Source: Maioricimonas rarisocia
GTDB taxonomy: Bacteria; Planctomycetota; Planctomycetia; Planctomycetales; Planctomycetaceae
NCBI RefSeq assembly: GCF_007747795.1
Contig: NZ_CP036275.1
Location: 6,750,001-6,814,000 of the forward strand
Length of the DNA: 64,000 bases
Direction of reading: 5' to 3'
The position numbers and the translations under genes are program-made. Below the pieces are notes generated by a model. That model made no database searches. It was given only the letters and a program-made list of their open reading frames with translations, and was not told the origin of the DNA. Shown here one piece after another: positions 56,932 through 64,000 of the stretch. Within the stretch, counting starts at the first letter, position 1. Every line of letters begins with the position of its first letter.

Positions 56932-58086
56932 ATGGCCCGCACCTGGACTCGACTCTCACGAACCGGCCTCGGCCTTATGCTCGCCTGGTGCCTCGCCATG
57001 ATTCCCGCATCGGCGTCAGCCGGCACCCTCTCGTCTTCAATCGACGAGATCACTTCCAAGGTGCTCGACTATCTCGAATCCAAAGACGAGCGTTCCGTCG
57101 GCATTGGCCGGTTCGACGGCCCTGCCGGATCCAGCGCCGGCGTGCTCATCCGCAACGCACTGACCGAACGGCTCAGTGAGAAGGTCGAAGTCGACGAGTT
57201 CGCCCGCATGCAGGTTCGCGGCGACTTCTCACTGACCGACGACGACGCCACCAATGTCAAGGTCGTCGCAATCCGGGCCGAAATCATCAACGCGAACAGC
57301 GGCGAAACCCTCGTCGGTTTCCGACGTCGCAGCAAGGTTGATGACTTCGAGGGCATCGCGACGCTACTCGGCGTGACCGCCGACGTGACAACGGAAGTCG
57401 CAGCCGACACACCACCCGGCTCAGACGATGCACAGCCCGTCTCTGTTCAGAAAAAACGTAACGACGTCCTCGAGGCGAGCATTCAGGAGCCGACGTTCGA
57501 CGTCCAGGACAGCACCGTCGGCGCCACAGCCAAAAGTCCGTACCGCCTCGAAGTCCTCATCCGCAGCGGCAGCGAACTCACGCCCGCTCCGATCATCGAC
57601 CGCAACGGCCGCGCCGTTATCGATCTCAAGGAAGGGCAGGAGTACGTCGTCCGGCTTCACAACCAGTCCGACATCGACGTTGGCGTCAAACTGACAATCG
57701 ACGGCGTCAACAGTCTCGAATTCAGCGAAAACAAGGATCTCGGCGCTCTGGGAATGTGGCTCGTCCCGGCCGGCTCCACCGGCCAGATCGACGGCTGGTT
57801 CCAGAACACCTCGCAGTCATTCGCGTTCCTCGTCACCGACCTCCCCGACTCAGTCGCCGCCCGTCTGCAGCGGGACACCGAGACGATCGGCACAATCACG
57901 GCGCTGTTCTTCCCGGCTTGGGAGGAAGGCGAAGATCCGCCCGCCGAAGAACTGACGAAATCGGCCCGCAATCTGGGCACCGGCAAGGGAGACCTGCTGG
58001 AAACGCCCTACCAGACCGCGAAACGCCACTTCGGGAACACGCTGCTCGCCTCCGTGAGCATTCGATACTTCAAACCTTCGCCGTGA
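56932..58086 (+). CDS. exported two-domain protein, paralogue 3 of 3
   Basis: About 384 residues; GAGAGGTTG precedes the ATG. Signal peptide to about ASASAGT. Domain 1 RSVGIGRFDGPAGSSAGVLI, domain 2 YRLEVLIRSGSELTPAPIID, YVVRLHNQSDIDVGVKLTID, MWLVPAGSTGQIDGWFQNTS; end SIRYFKPSP. The disordered linker is nearly absent, so the protein is the shortest; this makes it the minimal form of the family. It ends 64 bases before the caspase gene with no terminator seen, so the two may share a transcript. Confidence 0.75.
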   Translation: MARTWTRLSRTGLGLMLAWCLAMIPASASAGTLSSSIDEITSKVLDYLESKDERSVGIGRFDGPAGSSAGVLIRNALTERLSEKVEVDEFARMQVRGDFSLTDDDATNVKVVAIRAEIINANSGETLVGFRRRSKVDDFEGIATLLGVTADVTTEVAADTPPGSDDAQPVSVQKKRNDVLEASIQEPTFDVQDSTVGATAKSPYRLEVLIRSGSELTPAPIIDRNGRAVIDLKEGQEYVVRLHNQSDIDVGVKLTIDGVNSLEFSENKDLGALGMWLVPAGSTGQIDGWFQNTSQSFAFLVTDLPDSVAARLQRDTETIGTITALFFPAWEEGEDPPAEELTKSARNLGTGKGDLLETPYQTAKRHFGNTLLASVSIRYFKPSP

Positions 58087-58150
58087 TCGCGTCGCGATCG
58101 GACTGACTTCAGGGTCAACAGACTCAGTTCCATCGATTCAGGATGCTGTC

Positions 58151-61100
58151 ATGTCGCTCTTCGCCGGAAACACCAATCGCCCGCCTCTGCTCCGCGTGAT
58201 GACGCTGGCAGCCATCCTGCTCACCTGTGTTGCCGGTCCTGGACAACGGCAGCTTCAGGCTCAGCCGGCCCCGCAGGAAGATCGCCCCCGGCTGGTCCTC
58301 AACGTCCAGGGACCACACGGCCGCACCCGTGCCGTCGGCTTCTCCCGCGACTCACAGCGAATCTATACGGCCGGCTTCAGCAAGGTCGTCGACATCTGGG
58401 ACGTTGGGTGGAACAAGGCGGCCAACCTCCCCGGTCCCGTTGCAGCAACACCGGTCCGCACCCTTCGCTGGGAAGTCGCCCGCGGCAATCGGGGCGTCAT
58501 CAACGTCATGGCGATCTCTCCCACACGCGAACAGATCGCGGTCGGAGGCTTCAGCGCCCGTGGCAGCAATGGCGACATCATCCTGTTCGATACCGATCGG
58601 GCCGAGGTCGAAACGTCCCTGCCGATTGATCGCGACAACCAGACAGCCCTCCCCGGACACCGGCAGGCGGTCACGAGCCTCGATTATTCCCCGGACGGCA
58701 ACCGGATCGTCTCCGTCAGCTTTGACGGCGAAATCTGGGTCTGGACCGCACCGCCGCAGCCCGGCGCCGCATGGACTCCGCAGTTGATCCGACAGGCCCA
58801 GGGCTCACTGTTCGATCGACAGCCGGCCATCTTTCTCGACAACAACACCATCGTCGCCGCCGAGCGGGTCAACGTGAATGTCGACACGCAGTGGCGGCTC
58901 GTCCTGTACAACGTGCAGGGACAGCAACTCGGGGCACTGCCGCAGATTCACGACATTCGCGTCTCGGCACTGACCCGTTCCCTCGATGGCACCACCTGGT
59001 TTTCCGCCTCCGGCCGCGACCACAACAACGCCGCGAGCACCAGCACCATCTTCATCTGGACCGGTCCCGGCCAGCAGCAGCCGCGCGTGCTCCGCAGCAG
59101 CAATCGCGAGCCGTCATCGCTCTCGCCTGGACCGGGCGGACTGCTCGCTGTCTCCAACTTCCTGGCTCCCGTCCCCGATAGCCGGCAGCAGGGCATCGTC
59201 GAACTGTATGACGTGGCCGGAGGACAGATGATCGATCAGGTCGCGCTTTCGCAGCAGGAACACTGCCTCTCCTGCCAGATCAGTCCCGACGGATCGCGTC
59301 TGATCGCCCACGGCGACGATCAGCTCGAACTGTTCGTCTTCGATCTGCTTGATGCCAACGGCCAGCTCCTTCCCCAGCCACTCACCGGTGTTCCTCCCGT
59401 CCGACTTCGCGGTCGCGGACGGGATGTCTTTCACGTGGCCTTTGCTGTCCCTGCCCAAGGGGAACAGGTTCCCCGCATCGGGATCGGCCAGAGCGCAAAC
59501 GGCCAGATCGACCGCGTCCTCTCTCCCGCCGAGGGAACGCTGCTCCCGCCGGCCGAGACCGATCGCTTCATCGTGCCGACCGCATTCAGCGACGACTGGA
59601 CCGTCGAGTTCAATACTGCCGACATCGAAAACGGCACGCAGAACGTCACGTTCCGGCACCCTCAGCGGGGAGCGTCGACGATCGTCCTGAATGTCCCGCG
59701 ACAGGGAACCTACCGCGGTGTCCACTGTTTCATCCCCGATGCGCAGGGCAGGGCGTTCGCCGTCGCCCTGGGAACCGATACCCAGAACGGTGTCTTCGTC
59801 TACCAGTTGCCACTCGGCCGACCCGCTCAGCTGCTGCGTTACTTCCGCGACCATTCGGGCGCCGTGACCTCGGTTGGCGCCTCGGCAGACGGGCGCTACC
59901 TGGTGTCCGGTGCGAAAGACCAGACAGTGAAGATCTGGAGTCTGGCCGGCCTCGCGCCGTACGATCAGCAGGTTCCTGAAAGGATCGGCTGGGGTGCCGA
60001 TTTCACCATTGAGAACGGGCAGGTCGTCGCCCGCAACGTGCTCAAGCCGGGTATCGCCTTTGCCCGCCGCCTGCGGGACGGCGATGCGATCGCCCAGTTG
60101 GCCGTCGCCGATGCCAACGGTACAGCTCGCATGCTCGATCAGGCTGCCGACATTCATGCGGCTCTTCGCTCCCTGCCGCTGTTTGAGACAGTGACGCTGT
60201 TCATCCGGCACGCAGGTGCACCGGACGGTCTGGATACGGTCCCCGTCGTTCCCGGCTGGGAACCGCTGCTGACACTCTTTGCCGACGAGGTTGATGAATG
60301 GGCCCTGTTTACCCCAGAAGGATACTACGACGCTTCGATTGCTGAAGGTGCGGAACTGTTCGGCTGGCAGATCAATCGGGGCCGCAGCTTCACTCCCCGA
60401 TTCGAGCGCGCCGAAAACCTGCAGAACGAATTCGAGAAGCCGGACGTCATCCGCGAGGTGCTCCGCCTGGGCAGCGTCATCGACGCCCTCACGGCCCTGA
60501 CGCTTCCGGTTCCGGACGTTCCCAGCGATGCCCTCGCCGAGAAGATCCGCACGGTTCCCGAAATCAAGATCACCGATCCGGTTCAGTCCGCCAACTTCGG
60601 TGCCGGTGACGACGTCACCGTCCAGGCCCGCATCGTCCTGCCGGAAGGAAAGCAGGTAGCCGACCTGGACATTCGCGCCCATCAATCCGGGCGCTCACTC
60701 GGCGATCCGGATAACATCGAAGTGAATGGTCGCAACGTCGTCGTGCAGTGGACGACGCAGCCGGTCGACGCACTCGGCAGCTTCTCGGTCACCGCACAGG
60801 AGAAAGAGCGTTCGGTTCAGAACAGTCCCCAGCAGATCGACACCGTCAAGGTACGCGGCACCCCCGACCCCAAGGCCGAAGAGGAAGGCGAGCTGCACAT
60901 TATCGCCATCGCATCGGAGACCTACGAGGCCAAAGGGCTCAAGCCGCTGAAATACACGATCGACGATGTCGAAGACGTTGTCGATCGGTTCGCCGGCCCC
61001 GGCAACGGCGCTCGCTGGAAGAGGGCTCCCGGGTATGACCAGATTCTCCGGAACGAACAGGTCACCGAAGAAGCAGTCCGCGCCGCCATCGAGGCGATCC

Positions 61101-61690
61101 AGAAGCGGGCCAGCTCGCCCCACGACGTCCTGCTGTTCTACATGTCGGGCCACGGAACCGTGGTCGATGGTGAGTTTTACTACCTGCCGGTCTCAATCAG
61201 GGACGGCAACGATCCCGACGACATCCGTAACAATGGCATTCCCTGGACGACCGTCTGTGCCGCGCTCAAGAATGTCCAATGCCGCGTTGTCTGGATGCTG
61301 GACGCCTGCCACTCCGGTGCCGTCGTCGGGCGCGAACTTTCCAAAGCCCAGCTCCGCAATGCCCGCAATCCGAACCAGTTTGTTCTCGCCGCAACTGGTG
61401 CGACGGCAGCCGCCTTCGAAGACGCTTCCTACAAGGTCGAGCCCGACGACGAAGGCCACGGGCTGTTCACTTTCTACGTGCTCAAGGGGCTCGATGGTGA
61501 GGCCGATGCGGCCAGCAGGGCGAATTCCAACAACGTCACCGAATTCTTCGAGCTGGCGACGTACGTCACGACCAAAGTCTTTGTCGAGTCCGGACGTGAG
61601 CAGCGGCCGGTGGCGACACCCACCAATCGTCCGGCACCGCGAACGGATGAGACAACGATCGAGTTGCTCCGCGTCCCGGGTGCAAAGTAG
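58151..61690 (+). CDS. exported WD40-repeat caspase (peptidase C14 family)
   Basis: About 1179 residues. Signal peptide to about QLQAQP. Residues about 45-640 are WD40-like propeller blades (VVDIWDVGWNKA, EIWVWTAPPQPG, SADGRYLVSGAKDQTVKIWS). A middle region of unknown fold follows. The caspase domain (about 900-1175) opens LHIIAIASETYEAKG, with His1001 in FYMSGHGTVVDGEFYYLP and Cys1053 in VWMLDACHSGAV, so the catalytic pair is intact. Members of this fold cut after basic or acidic residues; specificity is not known. Unlike defence caspases, it is exported. Adjacent to paralogues 1-3. Confidence 0.9.
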   Translation: MSLFAGNTNRPPLLRVMTLAAILLTCVAGPGQRQLQAQPAPQEDRPRLVLNVQGPHGRTRAVGFSRDSQRIYTAGFSKVVDIWDVGWNKAANLPGPVAATPVRTLRWEVARGNRGVINVMAISPTREQIAVGGFSARGSNGDIILFDTDRAEVETSLPIDRDNQTALPGHRQAVTSLDYSPDGNRIVSVSFDGEIWVWTAPPQPGAAWTPQLIRQAQGSLFDRQPAIFLDNNTIVAAERVNVNVDTQWRLVLYNVQGQQLGALPQIHDIRVSALTRSLDGTTWFSASGRDHNNAASTSTIFIWTGPGQQQPRVLRSSNREPSSLSPGPGGLLAVSNFLAPVPDSRQQGIVELYDVAGGQMIDQVALSQQEHCLSCQISPDGSRLIAHGDDQLELFVFDLLDANGQLLPQPLTGVPPVRLRGRGRDVFHVAFAVPAQGEQVPRIGIGQSANGQIDRVLSPAEGTLLPPAETDRFIVPTAFSDDWTVEFNTADIENGTQNVTFRHPQRGASTIVLNVPRQGTYRGVHCFIPDAQGRAFAVALGTDTQNGVFVYQLPLGRPAQLLRYFRDHSGAVTSVGASADGRYLVSGAKDQTVKIWSLAGLAPYDQQVPERIGWGADFTIENGQVVARNVLKPGIAFARRLRDGDAIAQLAVADANGTARMLDQAADIHAALRSLPLFETVTLFIRHAGAPDGLDTVPVVPGWEPLLTLFADEVDEWALFTPEGYYDASIAEGAELFGWQINRGRSFTPRFERAENLQNEFEKPDVIREVLRLGSVIDALTALTLPVPDVPSDALAEKIRTVPEIKITDPVQSANFGAGDDVTVQARIVLPEGKQVADLDIRAHQSGRSLGDPDNIEVNGRNVVVQWTTQPVDALGSFSVTAQEKERSVQNSPQQIDTVKVRGTPDPKAEEEGELHIIAIASETYEAKGLKPLKYTIDDVEDVVDRFAGPGNGARWKRAPGYDQILRNEQVTEEAVRAAIEAIQKRASSPHDVLLFYMSGHGTVVDGEFYYLPVSIRDGNDPDDIRNNGIPWTTVCAALKNVQCRVVWMLDACHSGAVVGRELSKAQLRNARNPNQFVLAATGATAAAFEDASYKVEPDDEGHGLFTFYVLKGLDGEADAASRANSNNVTEFFELATYVTTKVFVESGREQRPVATPTNRPAPRTDETTIELLRVPGAK

Positions 61691-61786
61691 TCCGGTCCAC
61701 GTCGCTTGCGAGCATCGCGAGGATGGCTCAGACTGCACGCACTCACCCGCATCGAAGACCTCCCCCCGGAGGACGCGAGGAGCTCC

Positions 61787-62212
61787 GTGCAGCATCCCGA
61801 TCACGATCTGATCGCCCTTGGCATACGCCAGCCATGGGTCGAACTCATTCTTCGCGGCGCCAAGACCATCGAGGTCCGTTCGACCGGTACCCGCGTCCGT
61901 GGCCCCATTTACCTGTACGCTTCGAAGAAACCGGCGAAGATCCCGGCCGCACGCGCCGCCGCTCGCCGCTTCGATCTCGATTGGGAAACGCTTCCCATGG
62001 GGCAGATCGTGGGTACCGTCGAAATCATCGACGCGGCCCGGTGTGAGCCGCACGATGCCCGGTCCGCCTGCCTGCCCAGGTCCCTTGTCCGCGACATGTG
62101 GGGCTGGCGTCTGGCCAATCCGGTCCGACTCAGCGAGCCCCTCGAGCCGCGATTCCTGCCCTACGGCGTCTGGTTCTATCCGTACCGCCGTCGCAACGGC
62201 CGCCCTGACTGA
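61787..62212 (+). CDS. ASCH domain protein
   Basis: About 141 residues; GTG 61787 is preceded by GAGGAGCTCC. ASCH fold: IALGIRQPWVELILRGAKTI with EVRSTGTRVRGPIYLYASKK, then MGQIVGTVEIIDAARC and PYGVWFYPYRRR at the end. ASCH proteins bind or modify RNA or act as coactivator-like or amidohydrolase proteins; the substrate is unknown. An in-frame opening from 61706 would add 27 residues. Confidence 0.82.
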   Translation: MQHPDHDLIALGIRQPWVELILRGAKTIEVRSTGTRVRGPIYLYASKKPAKIPAARAAARRFDLDWETLPMGQIVGTVEIIDAARCEPHDARSACLPRSLVRDMWGWRLANPVRLSEPLEPRFLPYGVWFYPYRRRNGRPD

Positions 62213-62247
62213 ATCCATCTTGTTGCCCGAATTCGACAGGATCTTCC

Positions 62248-63084
62248 ATGATCATCGACGCTCATCAGCACTTCTGGGAACTCGGCCGCTTCGATACCGC
62301 CTGGCTCGAAGCCCCGCAGCACAAGCCGATCAACCGCAACTTTCTCCCCGATGATCTGCGGCCGCTGCTCGACAAGGCCGGCGTCGACAGATCCGTGTTC
62401 GTCCAGACGCAGCACAATCTCGAAGAGAACCGCTGGGCACTCTGGCTGACCGAGCAGAATCCCTGGATCTGCGGCGTCGTCGGATGGGTCGACCTCGCGT
62501 CAGACGATTGCGAGAAGCAGCTCGAGGAGTTCACATCACACGAGAAATTCGTTGGGGTCCGACATATCACACAGGACGAGCCGGACGACGACTTCATCGT
62601 TCGCCCCGAGATCATTCGCGGACTCAAGGTCCTGCAGAAACACGAGGTTCCCTTCGACCTGCTGTTCTACGTCAAGCACCTCAAGCATGCGGCGACGCTC
62701 GGCAAGCAGCTTCCCGAACTGCCGATGGTGATCGACCACCTTGCCAAGCCCCAGATCAAGGCGGGCAACATCGCCGGATGGGAAGACGACCTGAAAGCGG
62801 CTGCCGCCTGCCCGAACATCTGCTGCAAGCTGTCCGGCATGGTGACCGAAGCCGACTGGGAAAACTGGAAGCCGGCCGACCTGAAGCCGTACGTCGAAAC
62901 GGCCCTCGAGGCGTTCGGTCCCGACCGGCTGATGTACGGCAGCGACTGGCCCGTGTGCGAACTGGCTGCCAGCTACCAGCAGGTGATCGACGCACTCCGC
63001 GAGATCGTCGGCCCGCTCTCCGAAACCGAAGAGGCGAAGATCTTCGGAGAAACCGCCACGAAGTTCTACGGCCTCACCGACTGA
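62248..63084 (+). CDS. amidohydrolase-family lactonase-like protein
   Basis: About 278 residues. TIM-barrel hydrolase of the amidohydrolase_2 family; opening MIIDAHQHFWELGRFDTAWL with the HxH metal motif, then FVQTQHNLEENRWALWLTEQ, LPMVIDHLAKPQIKAGN, CCKLSGMVTEADW and LMYGSDWPVCELAASY, with the last Asp the catalytic base candidate. Closest known functions are L-fuconolactonase and rhamnonolactonase. ASCH gene ends 36 bases upstream. Confidence 0.9.
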   Translation: MIIDAHQHFWELGRFDTAWLEAPQHKPINRNFLPDDLRPLLDKAGVDRSVFVQTQHNLEENRWALWLTEQNPWICGVVGWVDLASDDCEKQLEEFTSHEKFVGVRHITQDEPDDDFIVRPEIIRGLKVLQKHEVPFDLLFYVKHLKHAATLGKQLPELPMVIDHLAKPQIKAGNIAGWEDDLKAAAACPNICCKLSGMVTEADWENWKPADLKPYVETALEAFGPDRLMYGSDWPVCELAASYQQVIDALREIVGPLSETEEAKIFGETATKFYGLTD

Positions 63085-63145
63085 TGCCGCGCGCGCCGTG
63101 CGCCCGCACGTCGCGGCCTCGCGGTCAAACATCGTTGGTCAGGCG

Positions 63146-64000
63146 TTACCCGGTCTTGAACGCCCGCTGCAATTCTTCGAGCGATGTGACACCTTCGGCG
63201 ACGAGTCGCAGGCCTTCACTACGGAGAGACGACATTTTCTCCTTGCGGGCCTGTTGTTTGATCGCGGCAGCGTCACCACCTGCAGCCACGACTTTCTTGA
63301 CTCCTTCGGTCATCTCGATGACCTCGAACATCGCGGTCCGGCCGAAGTAACCAATTCCCCCACAGAACCGGCACGGCTCCGGCTCTTCGATCTTCCCATC
63401 GACTTCAATCGGCTGGGGTGTCCGGTAGAGCACCTTGGTCTCCGGCGGCAGGCCCACCTTCTGGACCAGCTTCGGATTCGGACGGAACGCCTGCTTGCAG
63501 TCCTTGCACAGTTTGCGGATCAGCTTCGACGACACGATCATCAGCAGCCGGTCGGCCGTCAACTTGGGATCCCCCAGCCACTTGTTGAGCTGCAGAATCG
63601 CTCTGGCCCCGTCGGGCGCCTTCATCTCGGTCGCAAAGCAGACCTTCGCGGACAGATCGAAGATCGTCTTTGCAATCTCCTCGTCCGTCAGCGGATCGAC
63701 AAACAGGACATCCGCCTCGGAACGAATCGCCCGCCCGATCGTCTGCTCGAGCGTGTCGTCCGGCTTCTTCTCGAAGTTCGTGATGTGCACGAGGTCCCGG
63801 CCGCCCAGATCGGCCAGGTTGTAGATCGAATACAGATAGGCGTCGATACAGCGCATCATCGCCATGGCGGTCGTCGACACGCCCGACATCGGGGCACCGG
63901 CCGCCAGAATCACTCCCCGACGATTGGCGCTGACCTCGCGAATCTTCTCCCGCAGTTCCATCGGGATCCCGACATCGTCCGGCGTCTCGAGCTTCAGGTC
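63146..64000 (-). CDS. GspE/PilB-like ATPase, nucleotide site lost, 5' end cut off
   Basis: The gene runs past the window end: reading stays open upstream of ATG 63961 as far as 64000. The C-terminal domain of type II secretion/type IV pilus ATPases is seen, but Walker A reads GAPMSGVSTT, with the Lys of GKT replaced by Val, and Walker B reads VLFVDPLTDEEIAK rather than GEIRDxET. The CxxC pair CKDC with CRFCGG is kept, as is GYFGRTAMFEVIEM. A paralogue without normal ATP binding is suggested; a partner active ATPase is not in the window. Confidence 0.83.
   Translation of the reverse strand, partial: DLKLETPDDVGIPMELREKIREVSANRRGVILAAGAPMSGVSTTAMAMMRCIDAYLYSIYNLADLGGRDLVHITNFEKKPDDTLEQTIGRAIRSEADVLFVDPLTDEEIAKTIFDLSAKVCFATEMKAPDGARAILQLNKWLGDPKLTADRLLMIVSSKLIRKLCKDCKQAFRPNPKLVQKVGLPPETKVLYRTPQPIEVDGKIEEPEPCRFCGGIGYFGRTAMFEVIEMTEGVKKVVAAGGDAAAIKQQARKEKMSSLRSEGLRLVAEGVTSLEELQRAFKTG

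Noticed and set aside
58151-61690. Classical cytosolic abortive-infection caspase
   Set aside because: The protein has a signal peptide and a WD40 propeller and lacks any adjacent gasdermin or CRISPR-type gene, so a defence role is not supported by context.

Overview
The window reads as chromosomal DNA of a planctomycete (Planctomycetota, most likely Planctomycetales; the genus cannot be fixed from the sequence alone). It is GC-rich. Lineage pointers are a LEPR-XLL-type surface protein (46.2 kb), a Planctomycete cytochrome-c type protein (50.8 kb), FG-GAP/TPR and sialidase-type exported proteins, a WD40-caspase, families of Tyr-rich and beta-barrel exported proteins, and the intergenic element whose translation reads NTSTKRQRV. 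No rRNA or tRNA genes and no CRISPR array were recognised.

Layout. 0-20 kb is mostly housekeeping and metabolism: alpha/beta hydrolase, AlkA-like glycosylase, Ldh-family dehydrogenase, a terpene-cyclase-repeat/beta-helix exported protein, MurJ, a SpoIIE phosphatase, a MetB-type PLP enzyme, a CysH-type sulfonucleotide reductase, an ExeA-type ATPase, RsmE, a sigma54 activator with a GAF domain, an STN-domain exported protein, a YfcE-type phosphoesterase and an M20 peptidase. 21-27 kb is a repeat-dense stretch: four copies of a long mosaic intergenic repeat (two of them about 200 bp and almost identical), an IS3-family remnant, REP-like hairpins and a 7-bp tandem repeat that runs into the end of an exonuclease gene. 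Small membrane proteins and a thioredoxin-fold protein sit between these. 28-42 kb carries exported enzymes (a serine beta-lactamase-like protein fused to a VanX-type dipeptidase, a CAP protein, a TPR/FG-GAP protein, a sialidase-like protein) and further repeats. 41.9-43.8 kb is a complete group IIC intron lying directly behind a transcription terminator.

43.9-61.7 kb is the most unusual part. It is a run of paralogous exported proteins: two beta-barrel-like proteins flanking a LEPR-XLL/RTX-like protein, two Tyr-rich small proteins, a di-haem-motif cytochrome, three paralogues of an exported two-domain protein, and finally an 1179-residue exported WD40-caspase with an intact His/Cys pair. The three paralogues lead directly into the caspase gene on the same strand. 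The functional link is inferred from order, shared export and spacing, not shown. The window ends with an ASCH protein, an amidohydrolase and a GspE/PilB-like protein that has lost its Walker A lysine and runs off the end.

Most genes of the 50-57 kb block have their own ribosome-binding site and are followed by a hairpin, which suggests separate transcripts, except that the third paralogue and the caspase gene are only 64 bp apart with no terminator seen between them.
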